Shown in pieces: positions 32,505 through 43,100 of a stretch of 64,000 nt of DNA. The number at the start of each line of letters is the position of its first letter. The first letter of the stretch is position 1. The notes beneath the pieces were generated by a model, which did no database searches, was not told where the DNA came from, and worked only from the letters and a program-made list of their open reading frames with translations. The stretch is from the NCBI GenBank assembly GCA_033856235.1, contig JAWVFI010000114.1, positions 1-64,000 on the forward strand. The letters are read 5' to 3'. Source of the stretch: DASXRU01 sp033856235 (lineage in GTDB: Bacteria; Acidobacteriota; Blastocatellia; Pyrinomonadales; Pyrinomonadaceae). A program made the position numbers and the translations under genes.

Positions 32505-33820
32505 AGATCGATATGGGTCTGCCAACCACCACATCGCAGGCAACCGCGCGGGACACCGATCGCGAGCCCTTGATTGCCGTGCGTGATCTTGAAGTCCACT
32601 TTGACCTGGGCCCTGAGCGCGGAGACCGCCGGCACCTGTTGATGCTTCTGGCGGGACTCGTATTGTTGGCCATTGGAGCGACTCAGGGGTTCTACCGCGG
32701 ACGATCCCTGGCGCACTGGATTCGTCCCGGCGGCACCGGTTTGATGTTTGTGCTGATCATTGTGTTGAGCACGCTCGCCGGCGCCCTGGTCTTATATTTC
32801 GTGGGACGTTCGATTCTGCGGCGGGTGATCGGCGCGGCGTCCAGAAGGTCAGTTAAGGCAGTTGATCGCGTTTCGCTTGATATCTATCCCGGAGAAACTC
32901 TGGGGCTGGTCGGTGAATCAGGCTGCGGGAAGACTACCCTGGGCCGCGCAATTCTGCGTTTGACTGAACCTACCGCGGGGCAGGTCCTTTTCCGCAAACA
33001 GGATCTGGCCCACCTTTCCAGCAAAGCGATGCGCGAACAGCGGCGCCATTTGCAAATCATTTTCCAGGATCCTTACGCCTCGTTGAACCCGCGCATGACC
33101 GTCGCGCAGATCGTCGGGGAACCGCTGAAGACATTCCGTCTGGCGCGGGGCAAAGCCGCGCTCGATCGCGTGCAAGAGCTAATGGAAACAGTGGGACTCA
33201 GCCAGCGCTTTGTAAAAAGATTTCCGCACGAGTTCTCAGGTGGACAGCGACAACGCATCGGCATCGCAAGGGCCCTGGCGGTAGATCCTGACTTCATTGT
33301 TGCCGACGAGCCAATCTCCGCCCTCGATGTTTCCATCCAGGCGCAGATAATGAATTTGCTGGAACAGCTTCAGGCCCAGAAGAACCTGACATACCTTTTC
33401 ATCTCGCATGATTTGCGCGCCATCCGGCATGTTTCAGATCGAATCGCCGTGATGTACCTGGGCAAGATTGTGGAAGTTGCGGCCGCGGAGGATGTTTATG
33501 CCGACCCTCTGATGCCTTACACCCGAGCCCTGATTTCCGCCGTGCCCGTCCCCGATCCCGCAATCGAAGCCCTGCGCAAGCGCATCGTCCTCGAAGGCGA
33601 TGTTCCTTCGCCGATTAATCCCCCGCCAGGTTGCCGCTTCCACACGCGGTGTCCCTACGCCATTCCCGCTTGTAGCCAGGTTGAACCGGAACTGGTAGAG
33701 ATCAAACCGGGGCACTCTGCTGCCTGTATTCGCATTAGCCGAGACCAGCCGGACATTGAGCAGGTCGCCCCGGGTGAGGCTCCGGGTCTGACAGCCGCCC
33801 ATCGCCCCGTCGCGGCGTGA
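32501..33820 (+). CDS. oppF: Oligopeptide ABC transporter ATPase, OppF type, with two-helix membrane insertion
   Basis: A 439-residue ATPase. Walker A is GESGCGKT (138-145), signature FSGGQRQRIGIARAL, Walker B IVADEPISALD and SHDLR the H-loop; the C-terminal cysteine motif CRFHTRCPYAIPAC is present. Unlike normal OppF, the first strand (AVRDLEVHFDL, residues 26-36) and the next (VKAVDRVSL, from 118) are separated by about 80 residues with two strongly hydrophobic segments, about 46-63 and 81-102. Reading frame is intact through the insertion. The start is GTG 32501, overlapping the oppD stop, or ATG 32513. Confidence 0.92.
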
Positions 33821-34077
33821 AAAGTCCAGTGTATTAGTCGTTTACGTCAAGAGTACCGCTATTGCGAGCGTTAATGCCGGAGTTCTTTACGGCCGGCTCA
33901 ACTGAGACGGGCACCGGCGCCGGGCTGCTTGTGGCAAACCGCAACTGAAACCTATACTGAATCTTTTGAAGGTGGCCATCCCAACCCCCGACCACTGCCT
34001 GCCGGCGCCACGACGCCGTGGCGGTATTTTCCATTGTCGGCCCAGCCTTCCACTAGCACCGAGCGGATCCATTTAGC

Positions 34078-35772
34078 ATGAGATACGAGACGATGGAAGA
34101 ACCTGCGGGGCGGGCGCCTAAAATTATTCAGGAGCAGCCAGAGCGGGCGCCTCGCGGTTGGCGCGAGACGCAAGACTCTATTGCCGCCTCTTCCGGGTTG
34201 GCGCTGCTGTTGGTTGACGGCATCCAGCCGCCTGCGCTGGTGATCTCAAATAACAACTCGATTTGTCGGGCGCTCCAAGCGTCCCCCGAACACGTCAAAC
34301 TGTGTGACCCGTATTGCGGTGAAGCGCACCGGCGCGCCATGGGCGCCGGGACGATAACTCACTACCGTTGCCATGCGGGCCTCCACTGCTTTGCAATGCC
34401 GTTGGATCTCGACGACCGGGGCCAGCTGGCCGTGATCGGCGGCCGGGCTTTTGTGACCAGCGCTGATTACCGCGCCACCGCCGAACGTTTCCGCGAAGGC
34501 GATCTGCACGAGTTACTTTCTACCGATCTCTTCAGCAACGTTATCTTTGCCAGCGAGCAGGATTTGGATCACACCGCTATTCGTTTGGGTTCAGCGGCAG
34601 CCACTTTCGAAGCCGAGGCTGCCCCTGAGGCCGGCGAGTTTAAGTCGAAGGACCGGAACGTTTCCCAGCCCGAGGAACTGCACCAGGAGCTTTCCCGTTT
34701 GCGCGGTGAATTGGAACGCCGGACTCGTTTCGCAGACTCCGTGCAGAACTTCACGCAGCAAATCGATTCCGTTGAGCCGCAAAAGACCTACGCCTCGATC
34801 CTGGCGCAATCAACCCGTCTGCTACGAGCGGAACGCGGGTCGCTGTGGGCGTTTGATGAATCGACCAATGAACTGGAAGTGCGCGCCGCGATCGGCATTC
34901 CGGATGAGTTAACGGACGTGGCCCCGATTCGCCTGGGAGAGGGAATCTCTGGCTCGGTAATGAGCAAAGGAGAGCCTCTCCTCGTGGGCCATCTGGACGA
35001 AATCGGCAGGGCCCCGGCCGCAGCACAACGTCGCTACAAGACAGACTCGTTCATTAGTTTTCCCATTAAGCTGGGAGAGCGCCGCATCGGCATATTGAAT
35101 GTGTCGGACAAGGCCGGTGGAGGAACGTACGACGCCGTTGATCTTAGCCTGATCGAATCCATCGCGCCGCAAATGGCCCTCGCCCTGGACCGAGCTGAAT
35201 GGCAAGAGAAGGCGACTGAGTTTCAACTGATGTCGATCACAGATCCGCTCACCGGACTACTGAACCGGCGCTACCTGCAGGAACGCCTGAATGAAGAGTT
35301 GAGCCGATCGAAACGCTATGGCTATCCCATGAGCTTCATCATGATCGATATCGACGACTTCAAGCATTACAACGATAGTAACGGTCACCAGGAAGGCGAT
35401 CAGGCACTGCAGTTGACGGCCGCTTGCCTGAAGTCTTCGTTGCGACAGGCAGACGTGGCGTCGCGCTATGGCGGTGAAGAGTTCTGCATTCTGCTGCCGC
35501 AGACGGCGTTGGATGAAGCAGCAGTAATAGCGGACCGAATCAGGCACCTGATTCAGGACACCTCGTACCCCCATGGGAAGGGACAACCGCTGGGCTCCGT
35601 GACTGTCAGTATCGGATTGTCTTCATTCTCCAAATATCTGGACACTCCGGAAACAATAATCAGAGCGGCGGATCGCGCTCTCTATCACGCTAAGAGCCAC
35701 GGTAAGAACCGCATTGTCGCGTATCGGGATCCAGCGGTGAAGGGGCCGGGAGCTGAGCTTCGCGCTGAGTGA
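34078..35772 (+). CDS. PocR-GAF-GGDEF diguanylate cyclase
   Basis: A 564-residue signalling enzyme expected to make cyclic di-GMP. Residues about 35-180 are a PocR-type sensor, recognised by the Cys-rich CDPYCGEAH and YRCHAGLHCFAMPL blocks. After a short helical linker a GAF domain covers about 235-375 (LLRAERGSLWAFDE). The GGDEF domain, 385-550, has DPLTGLLNRRYL and GGEEF (465-469), plus an RxxD inhibitory site (RQAD) five residues before it. ATG 34078 is chosen; no membrane segment is present. It is the first gene of a signalling cassette running to 39867. The gap before it (33821-34077) shows no supportable gene. Confidence 0.93.
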   Translation: MRYETMEEPAGRAPKIIQEQPERAPRGWRETQDSIAASSGLALLLVDGIQPPALVISNNNSICRALQASPEHVKLCDPYCGEAHRRAMGAGTITHYRCHAGLHCFAMPLDLDDRGQLAVIGGRAFVTSADYRATAERFREGDLHELLSTDLFSNVIFASEQDLDHTAIRLGSAAATFEAEAAPEAGEFKSKDRNVSQPEELHQELSRLRGELERRTRFADSVQNFTQQIDSVEPQKTYASILAQSTRLLRAERGSLWAFDESTNELEVRAAIGIPDELTDVAPIRLGEGISGSVMSKGEPLLVGHLDEIGRAPAAAQRRYKTDSFISFPIKLGERRIGILNVSDKAGGGTYDAVDLSLIESIAPQMALALDRAEWQEKATEFQLMSITDPLTGLLNRRYLQERLNEELSRSKRYGYPMSFIMIDIDDFKHYNDSNGHQEGDQALQLTAACLKSSLRQADVASRYGGEEFCILLPQTALDEAAVIADRIRHLIQDTSYPHGKGQPLGSVTVSIGLSSFSKYLDTPETIIRAADRALYHAKSHGKNRIVAYRDPAVKGPGAELRAE

Positions 35773-35775
35773 TTG

Positions 35776-38019
35776 ATGGAAAAGCAACGCATATTAGGCA
35801 GGGTTGCCGCAGATGAGTTCGTGGGCCGCGCCACCGAGCTGCAGCAAATTGTGCGTCACGCGGCACGACCCGGCGCCCGCGGGCTGCTATTGCTGCTGGC
35901 TCCTCCGGCCGGTGTTTCGGAACTCCTGCGCCAGGCATTCGATGAGCTCTTCAATCAACGCGGAAACGTGATTCCGGTTTACTTTGAGTTGACGCGAAAT
36001 GACGTCACGGCCGTCGAATCGGCAAAACAGTTCTTCCAAACCTTCATCAGGCATTGCGTGGCTTTCCGCCGTCACGATCCGATGTTATGTGAATCGCCGG
36101 TGACGCTGAGCGATTTGGTTGAACTCGCCATGCCGGCGGATTACGAATGGATCGAACGCCTGGTGGAGTCGTACGAGCGCGAGCTGAAGGCGGGCGACGA
36201 GCGCTCGCTGATTCGTTTCTGCTTTAGCGCGCCGCAGCGGGTGACGGTAGCTCGCGTCTTCACCATGATCGATTGCGTACAATTGGCGGAGCATCTCGGG
36301 GGCCAGGTTTCGCTGGGCACCGAAATTGCCGATGTCTTCATGCGCGCCAACGTACCTTTCACCCTGGCGGGATTGAGGCGTCAGCTTCTGGACGTCGTCC
36401 ATCGCACCAGCGACGGTCTGGAGGCGGCGGAAGTTATTCGCCTGGATCGACTGAACGATGACGATGCGCGATCTCTGGTTACGCATATTGCGCTCCGGGA
36501 ACGCGTCCGCGTCAGTGACGAGGGCATGGACTTGATCGTGCAACAGTTGGATGCCAGCCCGTTTTTCATTACGGCCCTGATTCAGGCCGCCCGCGATCGG
36601 GAAGTGGAGCTGACAAGTTTTCTTAATTGCCAGAAACTCTATGTTGATGAACTGATGGGCGGGTTGATCAACCGGCATTTCAGCGCGGTGCTCGATGAGA
36701 TCGTGCCGCAACCCAATGTGCGCAAGTCCCTTTTGCGAGTGCTTTACGAGACCGCCGAAAGTGATGGCCACAAAGCGTCACTCTGGACGTGGAAGAAGCG
36801 CTTGGGAGTTGAGTCCGAGCAGTTTCAACGCATCATGCACGGATTGCACATTCACGAGCTGGCGAACTCCAGCACCACGTTTGTGGAACTCGGAGAAGCA
36901 GCCACTGTTTGGACCGACTATCTGCGTACACGCTATCGCATTGAAGTTGCCGGCGAAGCCCGCGCTCTGGTCGTAGCGGATACGTTGCTGGGAGTGCTGA
37001 AACGCGCTCCCCGGACGATGGAACGAAAGTACCGGCATCAGGCCGCGCTCGGGTTGCGCGCGCTGCTGGCGCAGTTCGATTGTCAGCGCGTTCCGGCCAG
37101 CCTGCTGCATTACGATAAATTCAGAACCGCTTATAAGGGTCTCGATGACGAAGCAATGAATACGGGTCTGGACGCAGAGGCAGAACTGGTGCGTTTGCCG
37201 CAGGTGGCGCACGCTGCCAGTTGCGCGTCTTTCGTGGCGGCGCTGCGTGAAAAATGTGACGAAGAGCGTTGCGCAATCGGGCATGGCTTTGAGGGCGCTG
37301 ATTACACTCCCGGCAAAGAAGTGGTTTGGCTCGCCGTTGAAATTGAGTCGAAATTAGAGGCCAGCCGCGAGTTAACCGCGGAATGGCTGGAGCGCCTGGG
37401 TGGCCTGGCTCGCGAGTGCAACTTTGATCGTGTGAAGTTCTGGCTGGTAGCTCCGGAGGGGTTCGCGGCAGACGCGTGTGAGTTACTAGAACAGCAAGAG
37501 GCGTACAACTCCAGCCGGCGGCAACTGGAGGCGCTGACTGTCCGAGTCCATCCCGACGCCGTGCGTTTGCGCGAGACGGCCGCTCCGGATGAATACGAGA
37601 TGATTATTCCCATGGGCGACGATACGGAGCTGATCGCGGCGCACACCGCAGAGCAGATCGCGCGCCGCATCAACTTTCGCCCGGAGGCCATCAATCAAAT
37701 CAAGACGGCGGTGGTGGAAGCCTGCATCAATGCCGCCGAACACAGCTTGAGTCCGGATCGGAAGATTTATCAACGCTTTAAGGTTGAAAGTGATAAATTG
37801 ATAGTCACGATTTCGAGTCGCGGTGTAATGGTCCCCACGAAGGTGGGGAAGAATGGCGAGGCCCCGGGCCAAATGGCCGAAGGCGAAGCCGGCGGAGCAA
37901 ACACCAAACAGAAACGCGGCTGGGGATTGCAGCTGATCCAAACTCTGATGGACGAAGTGGAGTTTGAGAGCGTCGACGATGGCACGCGGCTGCGAATGAC
38001 GAAGTACGTGCGGAACTAG
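35776..38019 (+). CDS. ATPase-like protein fused to an RsbW/SpoIIAB-type histidine-kinase-like domain
   Basis: A 747-residue cytoplasmic protein. Its N-terminal third looks like an AAA/STAND-type NTPase: a strand-loop reading LLLLAPPAGVSELL, where a Walker A would be expected but Gly-Lys-Ser/Thr is missing, and a later helical region. The C-terminal 130 residues are an HATPase_c domain of the anti-sigma type: N-box VVEACINAAEHS (Asn652) and G-box KQKRGWGLQLIQTLM (Gly715). ATG 35776 begins 3 nt after the upstream stop (a TTG at 35773 is also possible), so it is tightly coupled. It is followed by a STAS gene, the classical partner of such kinases. Confidence 0.85.
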   Translation: MEKQRILGRVAADEFVGRATELQQIVRHAARPGARGLLLLLAPPAGVSELLRQAFDELFNQRGNVIPVYFELTRNDVTAVESAKQFFQTFIRHCVAFRRHDPMLCESPVTLSDLVELAMPADYEWIERLVESYERELKAGDERSLIRFCFSAPQRVTVARVFTMIDCVQLAEHLGGQVSLGTEIADVFMRANVPFTLAGLRRQLLDVVHRTSDGLEAAEVIRLDRLNDDDARSLVTHIALRERVRVSDEGMDLIVQQLDASPFFITALIQAARDREVELTSFLNCQKLYVDELMGGLINRHFSAVLDEIVPQPNVRKSLLRVLYETAESDGHKASLWTWKKRLGVESEQFQRIMHGLHIHELANSSTTFVELGEAATVWTDYLRTRYRIEVAGEARALVVADTLLGVLKRAPRTMERKYRHQAALGLRALLAQFDCQRVPASLLHYDKFRTAYKGLDDEAMNTGLDAEAELVRLPQVAHAASCASFVAALREKCDEERCAIGHGFEGADYTPGKEVVWLAVEIESKLEASRELTAEWLERLGGLARECNFDRVKFWLVAPEGFAADACELLEQQEAYNSSRRQLEALTVRVHPDAVRLRETAAPDEYEMIIPMGDDTELIAAHTAEQIARRINFRPEAINQIKTAVVEACINAAEHSLSPDRKIYQRFKVESDKLIVTISSRGVMVPTKVGKNGEAPGQMAEGEAGGANTKQKRGWGLQLIQTLMDEVEFESVDDGTRLRMTKYVRN

Positions 38020-38106
38020 TAAACCGTGAACTGTAAACAGTAAACAGTTCAGCGAAAAAATACGGTTTACTGTTCACGGTTTACTGTTTGCGGTTTACGG
38101 TTTACG
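38019..38106. repeat. Inverted repeat of GTAAACCGT/ACGGTTTAC units
   Basis: Left part 38019-38050 and right part 38063-38106 carry several GTAAAC- and GTTTAC-type units in opposite orientation around a short AT-rich loop. It begins at the stop codon of the kinase-fusion gene and ends 28 nt before the STAS gene. Confidence 0.75.
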
Positions 38107-38134
38107 ATCAGTAAGAAGGGGGGTCTTACTGAAG

Positions 38135-38512
38135 ATGGCAGAAACAAGCAGGGAAGAAGTGCATTCGCGCTGCGTCGGCCAAACCGCTGTCATTTACGCC
38201 AGCGATTACCTTAACAAGTTAAGCGGCGAGCGCATCGAGCGGGAATGCCAGCGCCAGCTGGACTCCGGATTTCGTTCCTTAGTGATCAATTTTCGAGACA
38301 CCGAACTGGTTAACAGTATCGGTGTCTCTATTCTTATGGGCGTCATCGATGCCGCCGAGAAGACCGGCGCGCAACTCGTCTTTTCCAACGTCAACAATCA
38401 CACAGTCGAATTGTTCCAGATGCTGGGACTGACCCGGCACGTCGGTCTCGCTTCTGACGAGCAGGAAGCGATAGGGATCATTACCGGGCTGCCGGCAACC
38501 AAGACCGTGTAA
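38135..38512 (+). CDS. STAS-domain anti-sigma-factor antagonist
   Basis: A 125-residue protein of the SpoIIAA/RsbV fold, which binds an anti-sigma kinase when unphosphorylated. The phosphorylation loop reads ELVNSIGVSIL, with Ser61 at the position of the phosphoserine; the usual Asp before it is Asn here. Directly downstream of the RsbW-type kinase fusion it is the natural substrate. The start ATG 38135 is preceded by a purine-rich AAGAAGGGGGG. Confidence 0.88.
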   Translation: MAETSREEVHSRCVGQTAVIYASDYLNKLSGERIERECQRQLDSGFRSLVINFRDTELVNSIGVSILMGVIDAAEKTGAQLVFSNVNNHTVELFQMLGLTRHVGLASDEQEAIGIITGLPATKTV

Positions 38513-38523
38513 CGCTCTCCCCG

Positions 38524-38590
38524 GTAACGCAAACTTTGGTTTGCAACTTAGTGCAATCAGCGGGCCGACGCAAACAAAGGTTTGCGTTAC
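38524..38590. repeat. GCAAACT-family paired palindrome, copy 2
   Basis: Arms 38524-38544 and 38570-38590 match at 19 of 21 positions around a 25-nt loop; each arm is a GCAAAC/GTTTGC hairpin. It lies between the STAS and HD-GYP genes, ending 11 nt before the latter's start codon. Confidence 0.85.
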
Positions 38591-38601
38591 ACCAACAAGC
38601 A

Positions 38602-39867
38602 ATGTCGTTCGAAACTCAAAAACTAATCCACACCTTCGCCGCGCTCGCGGACTTGGGCCAGGAGATTGCCGAAAAGAGCGATTTCCAGGAGATGGTGCGC
38701 AGCTCCTTTCACATGCTGCTGGGCTCGTTGGCAATTCGCCGCGGGGCGCTCGCGGAATATGATGCGGAGCATGGCCTTTTGCGCTTCATCGCCACCCGTG
38801 GCTTTAAGGAAGAGTTTCCCACGGAGTTGACTCTCAACCACGAAGAGGCTGAACGCTTGCTGGGGTCGTTTGCACGGGAAGCCAGCGCCAATGAACGGCG
38901 CGCGAACCTGCCACTGGAACATAAAGACCTACTCGATCTTCAGGGTGTAGAACTTTCCATTCCGCTGATTGTCCGTGGGGATCTGATTGGCCTCGTGCTG
39001 TTGGGCGGTAAAGCCAGCGGCGAAACATTCAGTGACGAGGATCGGGAACTGTTGGATTCGATGGCCAGGCACATCGGCGTCGGCATCAAGACGCATCGCC
39101 TGATGGAAGACCTGGAGCATAAGGCGGAAGAGAACCGCCAGCTTTACGACGGCCTGCGCCGCATTTACAAAGACACGGTGCGCGCCTTTGCCGCCGCCAT
39201 CGATATCAAAGACAAATACACTCAGGGCCATTCTGAGCGAGTAGGCCGCTACAGTGAAATCATTGCTCGCGAGTTGGGCTGGAGTGAAGACCAGGTCGAA
39301 GGAATTTCCATTGCCGGATATTTGCATGACATTGGCAAGCTGATCGTCGAGCGCGACATTATCAACGCTCCTTACCGGATCAATGCCAAGGAATCATCGG
39401 AGCTCAACAAACATCCGGCAGCCGGTTTCGAGATTCTGGAGCCGATTCATCATCCCTACGCCGACATTCCTTTGATGGCGCGTCATCATCATGAACGCCT
39501 CGACGGCCGTGGTTATCCCGATGGCTTGAAAGGCGATCAGATTTCGCTGGGCGCGCGCATAGTGACCCTCGCGGATTCATTCGACGCGATGACCACCGAT
39601 CGGCCCTATCGCAAGCGCCGCACTTTTGAAGAAGTGGTCGTGGACCTGCGCGCAAATACCGGCAAACAGTTCGCCGCCGAAGTAGTCCGCGCCCTGTGCC
39701 GGGCAATTCTGAAGGAATTGACGGGCGAAACGAAGGAACGACGCTTCCTGAAACTGTTGGGAAAAGACTACATCGATAACGAGCGGATGGCGCCGTTGTT
39801 CGCCGCGTTATTAAGCGAGTTGGACAATGAGGCGCCCGTGGCGGCTGCCGATTCCGTGACTGCCTAA
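38602..39867 (+). CDS. GAF-HD-GYP cyclic di-GMP phosphodiesterase-like protein
   Basis: A 421-residue protein. A GAF domain (about 15-165) is followed by a helical linker and an HD-GYP domain. Metal-binding residues are seen in GHSERVGRYS, LHDIGKL (His242-Asp243) and HHERLDGRGYPDG (GYP at 304-306). HD-GYP proteins hydrolyse cyclic di-GMP, so this would oppose the GGDEF protein three genes upstream. ATG 38602 is chosen because the upstream open frame to 38536 is repeat sequence. Confidence 0.92.
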   Translation: MSFETQKLIHTFAALADLGQEIAEKSDFQEMVRSSFHMLLGSLAIRRGALAEYDAEHGLLRFIATRGFKEEFPTELTLNHEEAERLLGSFAREASANERRANLPLEHKDLLDLQGVELSIPLIVRGDLIGLVLLGGKASGETFSDEDRELLDSMARHIGVGIKTHRLMEDLEHKAEENRQLYDGLRRIYKDTVRAFAAAIDIKDKYTQGHSERVGRYSEIIARELGWSEDQVEGISIAGYLHDIGKLIVERDIINAPYRINAKESSELNKHPAAGFEILEPIHHPYADIPLMARHHHERLDGRGYPDGLKGDQISLGARIVTLADSFDAMTTDRPYRKRRTFEEVVVDLRANTGKQFAAEVVRALCRAILKELTGETKERRFLKLLGKDYIDNERMAPLFAALLSELDNEAPVAAADSVTA

Positions 39868-39873
39868 GGGCTT

Positions 39874-39897
39874 GGCCCCACCGAGCGCCGGTGGGCC
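39874..39897. terminator. GC-rich hairpin after the HD-GYP gene
   Basis: GGCCCCACCG (39874-39883) and CGGTGGGCC (39889-39897) pair with one bulged base around five nt. There is no T-run after it, so it is a weak terminator candidate. The rest of the gap to 40134 shows no gene and no repeat. Confidence 0.35.
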
Positions 39898-40134
39898 GTA
39901 AAGCGAAATTTCAGGTTTCACTTCCAGGTTGAGTCCGGCGAAAACACGTGACGTCCGTTCAACATCGTCTCACTCGGCTTGAGGATAGGTCGGAGCTTTA
40001 GGCAATCTCACGATTCGTCGCCCGCTCCGAAGTATGCAGGTTCGAAGCTCTCTCAGTGCGGAAATTAATTGATCCGCAAACAACTGGGCCGTAAAAAACG
40101 TCATCTTAGACGGTTCATTAGTCCTCTCGACCTC

Positions 40135-43100
40135 ATGTTTTTAGAACCCAATTCTTCATATTCTCGAAAAAGTTCCTCGCGCGCCGTCGTGTGTGCGCTG
40201 CTAGTGGCGATAGCCCTCGCAGCCGTGTGCGCCAGCCGGATAGTGGATGCGGCCTTCCACGTTGCTTCGCCGGGTGAGTCGAAATTGTCGGTCCCCACAC
40301 TGCCATCCGCTGCCGGAATCGGCGCTCGTTACGGCGAGCTGCCGCTCCGTTTCGAACCCAATCAAGGACAAAGCGATGCGCAGGTGAAATTTCTCTCTCG
40401 CGGCCCGGGATACGATTTGTTTCTGACGTCCACCGGGGCAGTGCTGACCCTGCGGAAGCCCCAGCTGCGATCCGATAAAGCCAAACAATCTGGCTTGAAT
40501 CCTGATGTCTTGACGCCTGCAAAAGATCAGGCGGCAGTGTTGCGCCTGAAGATGATTGGCGCGAATCCTTCGGCTCAAGTAGCTGGTCACGACCAGTTGC
40601 CGGGAAAGGTCAACTACCTGATTGGCGCCGATCAAGATAAATGGCACACGGACATTCCCACCTATCGCAAAGTTCAGTACAGCAGCATCTATCCGGGAGT
40701 GAATCTGGTTTACTACGGAAACCATGCCGAACTCGAATACGATTTCGTAGTGGCCCCGGGCGGTAATATCGAGGCTATCAAGTTCCAGTTCGACGGCGCC
40801 GATCGGATCAGTCTCGACGGCACCGGCGATTTGAGACTTACAGTCGCGCAAAGCGAAGTTAAGCTGCACCAGCCAGTGATCTATCAGTTGGGTGACGGTG
40901 GAGAGCGGCGCGAAGTTAAGGGCACATACTTACTGAAAAACAGGGAGGTCGGCTTTAAGATCGGCGCTTTTGATTCCAGTAAGCCTCTCATTATCGATCC
41001 GGTCCTTTCCTATGCGACGCTGGTGGGCGCAGGCAGCGATGAGTACGCCTATGGGATCGCCGTTGATTCATCCGGAAATGCGTATCTCACTGGCGCCACA
41101 AATTCCAGCGGCTTTCCGACTACGTCCGGGGCGTTTCAAGTCTCGGGCAATTCCGGCGCCTTCGTCTCGAAGTTGGATCCGACGGGAACCACCCTTCTTT
41201 ACTCCACTTATCTCAGCGGCAGCAGCGGAGCCACAGGAACCGCTATAGCAGTTGACGCATCTGGAAACGCTTACGTGACGGGACATACGAGTTCGCTGGA
41301 TTTTCCGTCTCTAAATGCCCTCAGGGGCGCCTACAACTTTGTGAAGAGCAACAATGGTGGCGCCAACTGGACAGGTAAAAATTTAAGTCCCCCACGGAGC
41401 ATTAACGCTGTTGTCATCGATCCGCAAACGCCGTCAACGCTCTATGCCGGGACGAACGGTGGCCCGGGGGTTTATAAGAGCACCGATAGCGGCACTACCT
41501 GGACGGCGCTGAACACCGGGTCAAGTGGTGTTGCGGTGGTGGCCATGGCCATTGATCCGATTACGCCTGCTAACATTTATGCCGCGACTATCTCTCCGAA
41601 TACTGGAGTAATGAAGAGCACCAATGGAGGCAGCACCTGGGTTTCGCAAAATCTCACCGGTACCGGCGGCATTTACAGTCTGGCGATGGATCCTGTGACA
41701 CCGTCCACTCTTTACCTCGGCTCGAATGGTGGCCTTTTCAAAACGACAAATGGTGGCACTAGCTGGGCTCCGTCTAACAATGGCCTCACGACGTATGCCT
41801 TCACCATTACGGTCGATCCGTCCACGCCGGCGACGGTCTATGCGGCGGGTGGTGGTGTTTTCAAGAGCACGAATGCGGGCGCGAATTGGGCCCCGATTAA
41901 TACGGGTTTGCCGAGCACCTTTGTTCACGCGTTTGCCATTTCTCCGGGAAGTCAGGCAACGATCTATGCGGGCACGAGCAATGGAGTTTTCAAAAGCACC
42001 AATGGCGGCAGCAATTGGGTCGGCGCTAATACGGGGTTGGGGGATGCCAGCATTTATTCGTTTGCGATCGATCCGGCCAACAACGCCGTCATCTATGCAG
42101 GCAGTTCTAATGGAAAGATTTTCAAAACGCTGGATGGAGGAAGCTCATGGGCGCTCGCCTATGGTACGACTGTTGGTCTCACGGTCAGCTCGCTTGTTAT
42201 CGATCCGAGCGCGGCCACAAATGTTTACGCGGGAACCAGCGGAAGCGTTAGCAGCGGCGATTATGAGGCGTTCGTAGTAAAGCTAAATGCCATGGGATCA
42301 GGCCTGATCTATGGAACCTTTCTCGGCGGGAGTGCGGGAGACTTTGGTTACGGTCTGGCTCTGGATTCAGCCGGAAACGCCTACGTTACGGGAGCAACCG
42401 GATCATCGGACTTTTTGACGGCGAATGCGGCGCAGCCAGCCTTGAATGGCATTAACGATGCCTTTGTCGCCAAAGTGAACTCCAGCGGCAGCGCGCTGCT
42501 CTATTCGACCTATCTCGGTGGCAGTGGCTCCGAAACCGGCTTCGCTATTGCGGTTGACGCCAGCGGCAACGCATACGTCACCGGAAACACTCAGTCGACC
42601 AATTTCCCTCTGGCAACTCCGTTTCAATCGACGCTTGCGGGCCAGTTCGGTGGGGACGCCTTTGCGACAAAACTCAATTCGAATGGATCGCTTGTCTACT
42701 CAACTTACCTTGGTGGTAACGATATCGATAGTGGGTTTGCGATCGCCGCCGATTCTTCAGGCAACGCCTATATAACCGGATCCACAACTTCATCCAATTT
42801 TCCTACTCTTAGTCCCATTCAATCAACCAACGCCGGCGGATTTGTAACCAAGCTTAACAGTCTGGGTTCGGGGTTGGTTTATTCAACGTACCTGGGCATT
42901 GGCCGGGGCATTGCCGTCGACCTCTCCGGTAACGCCTATGTGACGGGATATACCAATTCGCCGGAATTCCCGACAGTGGTTGGAGCGCTGCGAACCAAGA
43001 GCCCGTTCTTCGAGAGCACAAACAGCGCTGCTAGTTGGAGCAATCAAAACTATGGCCTGAGAAGGGATATCGTTACAGTCCTTGCTGTAAACCCGGTGAC

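Noticed and set aside
33834..34034. 66-residue minus-strand frame between oppF and the GGDEF gene
   Set aside because: No start signal or domain; neighbouring frames do not join into a recognisable protein, even allowing a frameshift.
39901..40068. Possible cyclic di-GMP riboswitch before the giant gene
   Set aside because: The hairpin text next to it lacks the conserved GEMM core and tetraloop receptor; I cannot support it.
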